A stretch of 64,000 bases of DNA from Corallococcus sp. EGB (GTDB lineage Bacteria > Myxococcota > Myxococcia > Myxococcales > Myxococcaceae): the NCBI RefSeq assembly GCF_019968905.1, contig NZ_CP079946.1, positions 1,054,001 through 1,118,000 of the forward strand, read 5' to 3'. Below are positions 1 to 11,781 of this stretch, one piece after another. The position numbers were made by a program, and so were the translations under genes. The notes under the pieces are model-generated. The model made no database searches, was not told the origin of the DNA, and saw only the letters and a list, made by a program, of their open reading frames with translations. Each line of letters opens with the position of its first letter. The stretch's first letter is position 1.

Positions 1-319
1 CCAGGTCCGTGCCGTCCACCAGCTCCAGCGCCAGGTAGGGCCCATCCGCCAGCTCGCCGTACTCCCGGAAGCCCACGATGTGCGGATGGACCAGGCACCG
101 CGCCAGCTCCGCTTCGTGCAGGAGCTGCTCGCGCGCCTCCGGAGCCCTCAGGCGCTCCGGCCGCACGCGCTTGAGGGCCACCTCCTCGCCCGCATGGAGG
201 CCCTGCAGCATCCGCGCGCGGAACACCTCCGCGTTGCCGCCGCGCCCCAGCCGCGACAGCAGCTGGAAGCGGCCCAGGTCGCGCGGCCACCCTGGCGTCT
301 GGCCCTCCTCCAACGTCAT
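1..319 (-). CDS. Ser/Thr protein kinase, N-terminal part (cut by window edge)
   Basis: The minus strand reads from an ATG at 319 to the window edge and gives about 106 residues of an Hanks-type Ser/Thr kinase N-lobe. Visible are the glycine-rich loop (LGRGGNAEVFRA), the VAIK-like lysine stretch (EEVALKRV), a helix-C-like region with glutamates (LLHEAELARCLVHPHIV) and the hinge beginning LALELVDG. The catalytic loop and activation segment lie outside the window. The start codon overlaps the stop of the upstream PilZ gene by 4 bases (ATGA), so the two are almost certainly translated from one mRNA. Such kinases phosphorylate protein Ser/Thr and are very numerous in myxobacteria. The substrate cannot be told from this fragment. 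Family call is firm; completeness is unknown. Confidence 0.85.
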   Translation of the reverse strand, partial: MTLEEGQTPGWPRDLGRFQLLSRLGRGGNAEVFRARMLQGLHAGEEVALKRVRPERLRAPEAREQLLHEAELARCLVHPHIVGFREYGELADGPYLALELVDGTDL

Positions 320-1188
320 GCCTTCTCCCCGGCCAGGCTCGCCAGGTACTCGTCCAGCGTCGCGGAGAAGGTGGCGTCGTCGCTCAGGAAGGCCAGCCCC
401 ACGCCTCCCGTGTACTGGTCGTCCACCACGTGCACCACCAGCGCCTCGCCCTGCAGCCGCTGGCCGTTGGGAAGCTTCACGTCCACGGTGACGACGCTGT
501 CCTGCGGAGGGCGGTGCGCCGTGCGCACGAAGAGGCCCCCGTTGCTGATGTTCAGCGCGTGCTCGCGCACGAAGTCCAGCTCCGTGCGGAACTCCATCTC
601 CAGCTTCACCGCGAAGCGCCGGGCCCGGCGCGGGGATTCATCCCGGGACGGCGCGGACCCCGGCGCGCCCGTGCTCGCGGTGGGCGCGGATTCGGGAGGA
701 GGCGCGGCCTGGGGCGCGGACGCCGGGGGCAGGGGACCTCGCGCGGACAAAGCCTCCAGGTGCTGCCGCAGCTCCTGCGCGGCCTGCGCGCGCTCGTTGC
801 CGGCGAAGGGCGTGCCGCCCGCGAGCGTGCGTGAGCGCAGCGCGTCCCGCTCCGCCTTGGGCAGCCGCCACAACTCCACGAACGTGCCGCCGCTCTTGCG
901 CACCTCCTCGCCCAGCCTCTCCACCGCCGCGCGCGGATAGCCGGGCACCTCCACCTTCACCTCCAGCGCGCCGGCGTCGTCGCGAAACGCCACCAGCAAC
1001 TGCATCGACTGCGCGGACGGCAGCAGCGCGCTCAATCCCTCCACGACGGCCGCCGCCTTCTCCGGCGAAGCCGCTCCCCCCCAGACCGCCGCAAGACCGA
1101 ACACAGGCACGGGGCGGACGATAACCGAGCCCTCCTGGCCCCCGTAAAGACAGTGCAGTCGGAAACAGGCGACACCGGTGAACGCCAA
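316..1188 (-). CDS. PilZ domain protein
   Basis: The product is up to 290 residues. The C-terminal ~100 residues match a PilZ domain, with the arginine cluster RRARRF followed about 30 residues later by NISNGG; these are the usual c-di-GMP-contacting motifs (RxxxR and D/NxSxxG). The N-terminal ~160 residues are of unknown fold, and a Pro/Ala/Ser-rich linker (about residues 150-185) joins the parts. This suggests a c-di-GMP-responsive regulator, but the ligand is inferred from family knowledge. The longest frame opens at a TTG with no good ribosome site; GTG codons at 1110 and 1104 are alternatives, so the start is uncertain. It overlaps the downstream kinase gene by ATGA, which suggests a shared pathway. 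Confidence 0.8.
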   Translation of the reverse strand: MAFTGVACFRLHCLYGGQEGSVIVRPVPVFGLAAVWGGAASPEKAAAVVEGLSALLPSAQSMQLLVAFRDDAGALEVKVEVPGYPRAAVERLGEEVRKSGGTFVELWRLPKAERDALRSRTLAGGTPFAGNERAQAAQELRQHLEALSARGPLPPASAPQAAPPPESAPTASTGAPGSAPSRDESPRRARRFAVKLEMEFRTELDFVREHALNISNGGLFVRTAHRPPQDSVVTVDVKLPNGQRLQGEALVVHVVDDQYTGGVGLAFLSDDATFSATLDEYLASLAGEKA

Positions 1189-1305
1189 GTTTACGAATCG
1201 TGATTCCGCCTCCGTCCCAGGGCGTACCTACATCGGAATCAGACGCGCCTCCCTCTATGCTGCGGGTGTTCTCCGTAACCCCCCTTTCCGGAGTGCAGAC
1301 CCGTT

Positions 1306-4719
<3,414 letters not shown>

Positions 4720-4732
4720 CCCGCAATGAAAA

Positions 4733-4765
4733 CGCGCTCCCGGTGCCTCATGGACCGGGAGCGCG
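4733..4765 (+). terminator. Hairpin after the VWA lipoprotein gene
   Basis: A perfect 12-bp inverted repeat (CGCGCTCCCGGT at 4733-4744 and its complement at 4754-4765) encloses a 9-nt loop, 14 bases after the stop codon. No T-run follows, as is common in high-GC genomes, so termination efficiency is inferred. Confidence 0.6.
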
Positions 4766-4776
4766 GCGGTGATTCC

Positions 4777-4827
4777 GAAGCCCCCGCTCCGCGACGCCCC
4801 TGAAGGGGACAGCGGGCCGGGGGCTTC
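4777..4827. terminator. Second hairpin between convergent genes
   Basis: A 9-bp perfect inverted repeat (GAAGCCCCC at 4777-4785, GGGGGCTTC at 4819-4827) contains a nested CCCCTGAAGGGG hairpin. It is followed on the plus strand by a pyrimidine-rich stretch (TCCTTTCC). It lies just before the stop of the convergent M14 gene, so it may serve both strands. Confidence 0.5.
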
Positions 4828-4837
4828 TCCTTTCCCG

Positions 4838-6604
4838 CTACTTCACCGCGGCCAGGCCAGCCGGCGCGCCGGCGGCGCGGTACACGGGGTAGAGGCCCAG
4901 GCGCTCGTCCCAGGACGGGTGGCGCTCGGCGAAGAAGCGCAGGCGGGCGCGCGGGTCCCTGGCGAAGGCCGCGTCCTTCAGGCGCTCCTGGAAGGCGGCC
5001 TTCACGCCCGCGTCCTTCTCCAGGAGCTCCCGGGCGAAGGGCTCCAGCACGTAGTCCTCGATGTATTCCTTCTGCTCGAAGTGGGCGTTGAAGAAGCCCC
5101 ACGCCAGGAGCGAGTCCGGCCCCGCGGGCTCGAAGAGGTGCGCCACCAGCTCCACGTTCTTCTGCGCCACCGGCACGTAGAGCGTCCCCACGGGCAGCTC
5201 CTGCGTGTCTGGCTTCCACTCGCCCCTGGCGGTGAGGCCCTGGCGGCTCTCGTTGGAGCGCGCCTGGAACTGGAAGTCCTTCGAGCGGAACGACTCCACC
5301 GGGGCGGCGGGCACCGCGCGCGTGAGGCGCTGGAACTGGATGCCGTGCGCGGCCAGCTTGGGCGCGACCCACGCGGCGTGCGCGGCGGGCACCAGGTAGC
5401 CGCCCGTGGGCAGCGTCGCGGTGACGGCGGGCTGGATGTCCGGCGCGTACGGCACCTTCCACGTCTGGGGCTTCGTGTCGTCGTAGCGGATGTACGGCTG
5501 GCCGGAGACGTCCGACGTCAGGCGCTCGTAGGCGTAGCCCTTGAATTCAATCGCCTCGCGCCTGGGCGTGTTCTCCCAGCCGAGCACCACCTCGCGCACC
5601 TGACCGGAGGTGGCCTTCTGGTCCTCCGCCTTCACGGCGGCCAGGAGCGCGGCGCCGTCGCGGCCCACGAGCCGCAGGAGCCCCTCCAGCACGTCGCGGG
5701 TGGCCTTCACGCGCTGCTCATAGTTCTTCCAGGAGTGCGTCTCCACGAGCACGCCGAAGCGGTGGTGCACGGACCAGAAGGCCTGGCTGAAGCGCGGCGG
5801 GGGGACGCCGTAGGCGAAGCCGCTCGTGGGGTCGTCCTCCTTGAGGAAGGACGGGTAGAAGCGCAGCGGCTGGTGGCCCTGCGCGGTGAGGCCGGTGAAG
5901 AGCTCGTCCACCAGCTTCGTGCCCGCTTCGCGCATCGCAGGCGGGCCGGACTTCTGGGGCTCCAGGCTCACGGACACGTCGGGCTCGAACTTCGCGCCGT
6001 CCGTGACGTGCAGGTCCACGTACACCAGCGGGTCCCAGGCGTTGAGGTACTTGAGCATCAGCACCATCTCCGGTGCGTCCGCCTTCACGTAGTCGCGGTT
6101 GAGGTTGAGGTTCTGGGCGGTGACGCGAAAGCCCATCTCCTCCGGGCCCACCTGGTTGGGGCGGTGGTTGGGGTTGAAGCGCTCGTGGCCGTCCACGTTG
6201 AAGACGGGGACGAAGACGGCGGTGACGTTCTTGAGCAGGTCCTGCGCGGAGGCGCGGTTCTGGAGCGCGTCGCGCAAGAGCCAGAAGCCGGCGTCCTTGC
6301 CGTCGATTTCACCCGCGTGGATGCCGCCCTGGAAGAAGACGACGGGCCGCCCCTTCTTGCGCGCGGCGTCCGCGGTGAGGATGCCGTCCGGACTCACGAC
6401 GAGCGCCACCATCGGGCGGCCTTCGGGCGTGGTGCCCAGCGTGTCGCAGCGGGCCTTGCCGGGGAACGCCTTGGGGAAGGCGCGGCAGAGGCTCTCTGCT
6501 TCCGCGTAGCGGCCGGTGCGCTTCCAGCCGCTCTGCTCGGAGACGGTGGTGAGGGGGGGAGGGGCCTGCGTGAGGATCAGGGCTGCGAGGGCGGGCAGGA
6601 GCAT
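4838..6604 (-). CDS. M14 family zinc carboxypeptidase
   Basis: 588 residues starting from the ATG at 6604, which gives a short hydrophobic signal-like N-terminus (MLLPALAALILTQ). Longer readings lack a signal and are less likely. The zinc motif HxxE appears as HAGE (H96, E99) after the segment VVFFQGG. A third zinc ligand candidate is H199 in YVDLHVTDG, and a catalytic Glu candidate is E289 in VLVETHSW. NVDGHERFNPNHR and the LNLNRDY segment are also typical of M14 enzymes that trim C-terminal residues from peptides. The protein is probably exported and may act on peptides or wall fragments; substrate specificity is not visible. It is the last of three minus-strand genes. Confidence 0.88.
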   Translation of the reverse strand: MLLPALAALILTQAPPPLTTVSEQSGWKRTGRYAEAESLCRAFPKAFPGKARCDTLGTTPEGRPMVALVVSPDGILTADAARKKGRPVVFFQGGIHAGEIDGKDAGFWLLRDALQNRASAQDLLKNVTAVFVPVFNVDGHERFNPNHRPNQVGPEEMGFRVTAQNLNLNRDYVKADAPEMVLMLKYLNAWDPLVYVDLHVTDGAKFEPDVSVSLEPQKSGPPAMREAGTKLVDELFTGLTAQGHQPLRFYPSFLKEDDPTSGFAYGVPPPRFSQAFWSVHHRFGVLVETHSWKNYEQRVKATRDVLEGLLRLVGRDGAALLAAVKAEDQKATSGQVREVVLGWENTPRREAIEFKGYAYERLTSDVSGQPYIRYDDTKPQTWKVPYAPDIQPAVTATLPTGGYLVPAAHAAWVAPKLAAHGIQFQRLTRAVPAAPVESFRSKDFQFQARSNESRQGLTARGEWKPDTQELPVGTLYVPVAQKNVELVAHLFEPAGPDSLLAWGFFNAHFEQKEYIEDYVLEPFARELLEKDAGVKAAFQERLKDAAFARDPRARLRFFAERHPSWDERLGLYPVYRAAGAPAGLAAVK

Positions 6605-6635
6605 GGGTGCTTGAGACCACAAGCCCCGCCAGCGC

Positions 6636-7571
6636 TCAACCGTGCCGCACGGTGTGTGTACCGCCCACGGGCAGCACATGCACACGGTCTCTCGGCCAGC
6701 CCCGGCGCAGCCATTCGGCATCCAGGCGGACGGGGGGCTCGTCCAGTGGCTCGTCCGTGAGCTTGAACGTGCCCCAGTGCATGGCGAAGAAGTCCCGCGC
6801 GCCCAGGTCCTCGAAGGCCTGCGCCGCCTCCTCCGGGTTCATGTGCTGCAGCCGCATGAACCACGCCGGGTCATAGGCGCCAATGGGCAAGAGCGCCGCG
6901 TCCAGCTGGGGGAACCTCGCGCCAATCTCCTTGAAGCCCTGGAAGTAGGCGGTGTCGCCGGAGTGGTAGACGCGCGCGCTGGAGCCCTCCACCACGAAGC
7001 CGCCCCAGAGCATCTGGTTGGCGTCATTCAGGCCGCGGCGGCTCCAGTGCTGGGCCGGCACGTAGTGCACGCGCACGGGCCCCACCTGCGTGGACTCCCA
7101 CCAGTCCAGCTCGTGGAAGGCCAGGCCCTGGCCCTGGAACACCGGCGCGTGGCCCAGGCCGGTGATGATGCGGGCGCCCACCTGCTTGAGCGTGGGCAGG
7201 TCCAGGTGGTCGTAGTGGTTGTGGGAGACGAGGCTCGCGTCGATGCGCGGCAGCTTCTCCATGGGCACGCCGGGCGGCACGTTGCGGCGGATGACGACGT
7301 TGATGGCGTCGCGCAGCACCGGGTCGATGAGCAGCGACACGCCATCCAGTTGCACCAGCCAGCTGGCGTGGCCCAGCCAGGTCAGGCGCGCGCCCTCTCC
7401 GGGGGCGGGCGGGGTGGCGAGCGCGGCCAGGTCCGGCTCCACGTGCGGCACCGCGGCGTGCGCGGGGGCGCTGCGGCGTTTGCCCGTGAGCTTGTCCGTG
7501 ACCGCCCACTTGAAGACGCGGGTGAAGGGCTGCGGTCCGCTGCCATCCAGGTTCTTGAAGCGCATGGCCAT
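6636..7571 (-). CDS. Metallo-beta-lactamase-fold hydrolase (UlaG / NAPE-PLD-like)
   Basis: About 311 residues. The metal site HxHxDH is present as SHNHYDHLD, followed by further His/Asp ligands in VYHSGDTAYF and FAMHWGTFKL. The opening TWLGHASWLVQ is the first beta strand typical of the UlaG/NAPE-PLD branch of the fold. A start at 7571 (MAM) or two codons later is equally plausible. These enzymes hydrolyse lactones or phosphodiester lipids using two metals; the substrate here is unknown. There is no signal peptide, so it is likely cytoplasmic. It lies 31 bp upstream of the M14 gene on the same strand. Confidence 0.87.
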   Translation of the reverse strand: MAMRFKNLDGSGPQPFTRVFKWAVTDKLTGKRRSAPAHAAVPHVEPDLAALATPPAPGEGARLTWLGHASWLVQLDGVSLLIDPVLRDAINVVIRRNVPPGVPMEKLPRIDASLVSHNHYDHLDLPTLKQVGARIITGLGHAPVFQGQGLAFHELDWWESTQVGPVRVHYVPAQHWSRRGLNDANQMLWGGFVVEGSSARVYHSGDTAYFQGFKEIGARFPQLDAALLPIGAYDPAWFMRLQHMNPEEAAQAFEDLGARDFFAMHWGTFKLTDEPLDEPPVRLDAEWLRRGWPRDRVHVLPVGGTHTVRHG

Positions 7572-7667
7572 GAGTGGCTCCCGGCAACGGGGGTCCCGTC
7601 CCTTGAAGATGGTCCGTGCCGCTCCGCACGGGTCTGACAGTCCAGCGGCGAGGCGGTGGGCCGGCCT

Positions 7668-8132
7668 TCAGCGCGGCTCGTGCTCCGCGAGCGCCTTGTC
7701 CAGCGCCTCCGCCTGCTGGCGGACGTCCTCGTCGGTGTCCTTCGCGGCCCTGGCCAGGTGGGCGCGGGCCCGGGCGGCCTCCGTCTTCGCCAGGGCCATG
7801 GCCATGCACAGGTTCGCCTTGGGGTGAGCCGGAGATGAGGCCAGCGCGGGCTTGAGGACCTCCGCGGCCTGTGCGTCCTCCTGCTTCTCCAGGTGGAACA
7901 TGGCCAGCAGGCAGGCTGGCTCCACCGCCGAGGGCTGCTGCTTCAGCGCCTCCCGCAGGAACTCCGTGGCGAAGCCGCGCTGGTCGTGTTCGTCCATCGC
8001 GAACGCCATGGCCTGGAGCTCCTCCACGGTGGCGTCGCCCCGCTGCTTCACCTGGTCCACCAGGCGCTGGGCGTTCTCGAGGTGGCCGGCGCGCAGCTCC
8101 TTGATTCCCTCGGAATACGGAGAGCTCTTCAC
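7668..8132 (-). CDS. Small TPR-like protein
   Basis: 154 residues from a GTG at 8132 that has a purine-rich GGGAGA just upstream. The sequence is entirely helical in character, with repeated alanine-rich ~34-residue units (for example ENAQRLVDQVKQRG, ATEFLREALKQQPSAVEPA, AAEVLKPALASSPAHPKA) resembling tetratricopeptide repeats. Such proteins act as scaffolds; no partner is evident. Frames extending further upstream lose this character and overlap the divergent gene region. It has the same orientation as the two downstream hydrolases. Confidence 0.7.
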   Translation of the reverse strand: MKSSPYSEGIKELRAGHLENAQRLVDQVKQRGDATVEELQAMAFAMDEHDQRGFATEFLREALKQQPSAVEPACLLAMFHLEKQEDAQAAEVLKPALASSPAHPKANLCMAMALAKTEAARARAHLARAAKDTDEDVRQQAEALDKALAEHEPR

Positions 8133-8252
8133 GGTGTCTCCCAATGCACCACGCGGTGCGTTGCATCCATTCTGCGCGACTTCGGGCGGGGGGCCGCAAC
8201 TTTGGGGAGGCGGTTTCCGAAAAATCGAGAAGACTTCTCCCCCCAGGCCCCC

Positions 8253-8831
8253 ATGATCATCCGCAACTCGCCCGTCCGCCAGCCGCTGACCTCCGGTCCG
8301 GAGACCTCCGCCGCGCGCCCCGCCGCTCCCGCCGCGCGCAACGCGGTGAAGGACTCGTTCTCCTCCGGCACCGCCGCCGCCCAGCGCACGGGCGCCGTCA
8401 CGAACGGGCCTCCGGGGGACCACGGCAAGCTGATGAGCGAGTACCTCACCGGCGCTCGCCCGCCCCCGGCGGACTTCGAGAAGGTCATGGGCTACAAGCC
8501 CTACGCCATCCAGACGCCGCACGGGCAGCGCATGCAGGATCCGCTCGGCTACGCGTCGGTGCCCGGCAAGATTGGCCCCGTCGAGGAGTTCGACAAGGCG
8601 GCCAAGACGCACGACTACGGTTACGACATGCTGCGGTACTACGACCGCAAGGGCACGCCGCTGAAGCCCGAGGCCCGCAAGGCCGCGGACGCGCAGTTCC
8701 GCCAGGACATGTTCGACTACGCCAACGACCAGAAGGGCACGATGGCGAAGTTCAAGTACCGTGCGTGGGCGCAGATCTACGCCACCGCGGTGGAGCTGAA
8801 CTCGCGCGTGCAGGGCTACGGCCCTCCGTAG
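8253..8831 (+). CDS. Phospholipase-A2-like protein (HD motif)
   Basis: 192 residues from the ATG at 8253. The first ~60 residues are Pro/Ala/Ser-rich and look disordered, with no signal peptide. The C-terminal half contains EFDKAAKTHDYGYDMLRYY, an HDxxY helix preceded by Asp/Ala residues. About 20 residues later comes the Asp-containing segment KAADAQFRQDMF. This arrangement resembles the catalytic helices of small secreted or viral-capsid-type phospholipase A2 domains, where the His-Asp pair is catalytic. The classical calcium loop is not obvious. The assignment is from motif similarity only. The gene ends 15 bases before the sigma factor gene, with which it is probably co-transcribed. Confidence 0.6.
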   Translation: MIIRNSPVRQPLTSGPETSAARPAAPAARNAVKDSFSSGTAAAQRTGAVTNGPPGDHGKLMSEYLTGARPPPADFEKVMGYKPYAIQTPHGQRMQDPLGYASVPGKIGPVEEFDKAAKTHDYGYDMLRYYDRKGTPLKPEARKAADAQFRQDMFDYANDQKGTMAKFKYRAWAQIYATAVELNSRVQGYGPP

Positions 8832-8846
8832 CCGCAAGGGAGACGC

Positions 8847-9422
8847 ATGGACGTTGAAGGGCCAGACGCGGGGCTGCCTCCGGACCGGGAGGACGTGATG
8901 TCCGCGCTCCTGGCCCAGCAGCGCCGCTTCCGCGCCTTCGTGGAGCGGCGCGTGGGCAACCGGGCCGTCGCGGAGGACCTCCTCCAGACGGCCTTCGCCC
9001 GCACGCTGGAGAAGGGCGGGGCGCTGAAGGACGGCGAGGGCGCGGTGGCGTGGTTCTACCGCCTCCTGCGCAACGCGCTCGTGGACCACCACCGCCGGCA
9101 GACCGCGGAGGGCCGCGCGCTGGCGGTGGAGGCCCGCGAAGGGGACGGCGCCACGGAGGACCTGGAGCTCAAGGGCGCGGTGTGCGAGTGCCTGCACGAC
9201 CTGCTGCCCACGCTCAAACCCGAGTACGCGGAGCTCGTGCGCCAGGTGGACCTGGAGGGACGCGCGGTGCCGGACGTGGCGCGTGAAGTGGGCATCACCT
9301 CCAACAACGCGGGCGTGCGGCTGCACCGCGCGCGGCTCGCGCTCAAGCGTTCGCTGGAGCGCGGCTGCGGCACGTGCGCGGAGCACGGCTGCCTGGACTG
9401 CTCCTGCAAGCCGCGCCGCTGA
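8847..9422 (+). CDS. ECF sigma factor with Cys-rich tail (CorE-like)
   Basis: 191 residues with a good ribosome site (AAGGGAG) before the ATG. Region 2 spans about residues 23-85 (FVERRVGNRAVAEDLLQ, then WFYRLLRNALVDHHRR). Region 4 spans about 110-172, with the helix-turn-helix VPDVAREVGITSNNAGVRLH. A CxC pair (C113, C115) lies at the start of region 4. The tail carries five more cysteines (C174, C177, C182, C185, C187) in the pattern CxxCx4CxxCxC. In Myxococcus, CorE-type sigma factors sense copper, cadmium or zinc through a linker CxC and a C-terminal Cys-rich domain and need no anti-sigma factor; this protein fits that plan, although its tail is short. No anti-sigma gene is adjacent. A copper-type P1B ATPase lies 2.4 kb away. 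Confidence 0.85.
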   Translation: MDVEGPDAGLPPDREDVMSALLAQQRRFRAFVERRVGNRAVAEDLLQTAFARTLEKGGALKDGEGAVAWFYRLLRNALVDHHRRQTAEGRALAVEAREGDGATEDLELKGAVCECLHDLLPTLKPEYAELVRQVDLEGRAVPDVAREVGITSNNAGVRLHRARLALKRSLERGCGTCAEHGCLDCSCKPRR

Positions 9423-9431
9423 GGCGCTGGC

Positions 9432-11483
9432 TCAGGGGCAGGTTGCCGCGTCGTCGTTCATGTCGATGTGCACGCCCGACGGGTCGCCCTGGAACACGCT
9501 CGCCGCGAGCGCGGTGGCCCGGCACGTGGGCAGCTTCGGGTTGCTCACGACGACGAAGTCGGCGGACACGCGCGCCAGCTCCGGCAGCGCGAGGTCCGTG
9601 AGCGTCGCGTTGCCCTGGAGGTTGAGGCTCGCCACTTCGCGCAGCAGCGCCAGGTCGCCCAGGGACGTGAGCGCCGTGTTGCCCAGCACCTCCAGCGAGC
9701 CCAGCCGGGGCAGCGAATGGAAGCCCTCCAGGGACGTCAGCACGGGGTTGCCCACGGCCGCCACCGCGCCCGCGCTCCGCAGGAGGGGCAGGCGGTGCAC
9801 GCGCTGGAGCTTCTCGTTGTACTTCAGGGAGAAGTCCTGGGCGACCTGCTCCAGGGAGGCCATGTCCCCCACGCTCACCAGCGCCGGGTTGCCCTGGATG
9901 AAGATGCGGCCCGCGTAGGAGAGCCGCTCCAAGCCCTTCGTGTCCGTCAGCCGCGGGTTGCCGATGATGTCCAGCTCGCCCACGGAGGAGAGCTTGCCCA
10001 GCGGGCGGAGCTCTTCCAGCACGGGGTTCCCGCGCAGCTCCAGCGCGCCGTCCACGGAGGTCAGCGCTTCCAGCCCGGAGGGGATCGGGAGCGCGCTGTT
10101 GTTCGTGAGGCGCACGTCGCCATGGACGCGGGCCAGGCGGAAGAAGGGCAGCCGGTCCATCCAGAGGTGATTCTCGATGATGAGGGACCCCAGCAGCTCG
10201 GTGATTCTGGGCAGCAGGCCGGGCTCCACCAGCGAGTTGTTCGCGCGCAGGATGACGCTGAAGCGCGGCTGCACCGCGGCCAGCCCCTCCAGCGTGGGGA
10301 GCATGGGGTTGTTCTCCACGAGCAGGCTGCTTTCGACCCACAGGGGGAAGTCCGGCGCAGTGCCCAGCGTGAGTGAGTCCAGCAGGGCGTTGGCGCTCAC
10401 CATCACGTCGCCGCCCACGAAGCGCAGCGCGGGCAGGGACAACCGCCGCAGGCTCGCGTTGCCCCGGGCCATGAGGTCCTCCTGGATGACCGCGAGGGCG
10501 GGGAGGGACGCATCGGTCAGCGTGGGCGCGGAGATGATCAACCTGCCGCGCAGGTGGGTGACGCCCTCGAGCGCGACCAGGTCCACGGGGCTCGACACGG
10601 CGAAGTCCCCGTCGTGCACGCGGGCGGTCTGACAGACGTACGCCACCGGGCTCGTGAGGCCGCCGACGTCTGGCTGGCCGTCGCCGTCCTTGTCCTGGAA
10701 GGCGTCCACGCGCGTGCCGCCCCGGGCGCAGTTCGGCCCCGGGCCTTCCGCCTGGTGGCGCACCTTCAGGACCCCCGGCGCCAGGCCACAGACGTAGCTG
10801 GTGGCCTCGATTTCGGACGTCGCGAGTGAACCGTCGCCGTCCAGGTCGAGGCCGGACTCCAGCGCGGTGCCTCCGCTGCCGTCCTTGTCGCACGGCGCGG
10901 TGAAGGCCGGGAGCGCGCGCAGGCGGGACAGGACGGGGGCCGTCTGGTCGCAGGCGTAGACCGTCTGGGAGATCTCCGCGTCCTCCAGCAGCCCGTTGCC
11001 GTTGATGTCCTGGCCGGCGTCGGACACCCGTCCGCCCAGGGGGCACCGCTCGCCCGGAGTCACCGGCCGCACGCGCAGGAGCACGTTGGCGACCGAGGTG
11101 GCGCAGACATAGTCGGTGGCGGAGACCTCCGCGTCGTCGAGCAGCCCGTTGCCATCCAGGTCCAGGCCGGACTGCACCGCCTGGCCCCCCAGCGTGCAGT
11201 TCACGCCGTGGGGTTCGGCCCGCGCGCGGGTACGGACCGGGGGCAGGGCGGCGCCGCAGACGTAGTCGGTGGCGGTGACCTCCGAGTCGTCCAGCTCCCC
11301 GTCGCGGTCCAGGTCGAGGCCGGACTCCACCGCGTCTCCGCCGAACTCGCAGTGCCCGCCCGGCGGCTCCGGGCGCACGCGGGTCTTCACGTCGCGCTGG
11401 GTGAGCTCCGACAGGTCGATGGCATCACAGCCGCTGGTGAGGAGGGCCAGCACGGCCCCCCATGTCCCCCACGTGCGTCGCAT
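9432..11483 (-). CDS. Lipoprotein with Cys/Asp repeats and leucine-rich repeats
   Basis: 683 residues from the ATG at 11483, which has GGAGAGG upstream and gives a lipobox (LTSGC, about residue 17). Residues ~30-265 hold five units of about 45 residues, each with a paired Cys and an acidic loop such as GLDLDGNGLLDDAE followed by TDYVC. The acidic loops look like calcium-binding loops. The remainder consists of leucine-rich ~22-24-residue repeats (for example LRELRGNPVLEEL-type units with LxxLxVxxNxxL spacing). It should be an outer-membrane or surface lipoprotein involved in binding; the ligand is unknown. Its stop is 9 bp from the stop of the convergent sigma factor gene, and it diverges from the P1B ATPase gene across 298 bp. 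Confidence 0.8.
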   Translation of the reverse strand: MRRTWGTWGAVLALLTSGCDAIDLSELTQRDVKTRVRPEPPGGHCEFGGDAVESGLDLDRDGELDDSEVTATDYVCGAALPPVRTRARAEPHGVNCTLGGQAVQSGLDLDGNGLLDDAEVSATDYVCATSVANVLLRVRPVTPGERCPLGGRVSDAGQDINGNGLLEDAEISQTVYACDQTAPVLSRLRALPAFTAPCDKDGSGGTALESGLDLDGDGSLATSEIEATSYVCGLAPGVLKVRHQAEGPGPNCARGGTRVDAFQDKDGDGQPDVGGLTSPVAYVCQTARVHDGDFAVSSPVDLVALEGVTHLRGRLIISAPTLTDASLPALAVIQEDLMARGNASLRRLSLPALRFVGGDVMVSANALLDSLTLGTAPDFPLWVESSLLVENNPMLPTLEGLAAVQPRFSVILRANNSLVEPGLLPRITELLGSLIIENHLWMDRLPFFRLARVHGDVRLTNNSALPIPSGLEALTSVDGALELRGNPVLEELRPLGKLSSVGELDIIGNPRLTDTKGLERLSYAGRIFIQGNPALVSVGDMASLEQVAQDFSLKYNEKLQRVHRLPLLRSAGAVAAVGNPVLTSLEGFHSLPRLGSLEVLGNTALTSLGDLALLREVASLNLQGNATLTDLALPELARVSADFVVVSNPKLPTCRATALAASVFQGDPSGVHIDMNDDAATCP

Positions 11484-11781
11484 TCGATGCCCTCTCCGGT
11501 CGGGCCCCGACCTTGCCTCCCAGGCCATACGGAGCGAGGGGATTTTCCAGGCTGTATTTCCCTGAAGCCCGTCCGGCGCGGCGTGCAAGGCCTTGGAAAT
11601 CCAGGCCTCTGGCGCCGCCTCCTATCGGAAATCGCCCGCCCCGGACAGCCCCGGGCTCGCCTGGTCCCCCGCCATCCAATGCGGGGAGCGCGTGGGCGGC
11701 ATGGGCCGGCGGGGAGGGCGGATGGCACATGTGTAAGAGCGCGCAGGGTGCCGCGTTGGCCCGGGGAAAGGAGGCTCCACC
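11484..11781. promoter_or_regulatory. Divergent intergenic region upstream of the P1B ATPase
   Basis: This 298-bp region separates the divergent lipoprotein and metal ATPase genes and must hold both promoters. An imperfect inverted repeat is visible near 11540-11605 (GATTTTCCAGG and its near complement CTTGGAAATCC). The ATPase ATG is preceded by AAAGGAGG. No CueR-type operator was recognised. A metal-responsive promoter is inferred only from the downstream gene. Confidence 0.35.
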
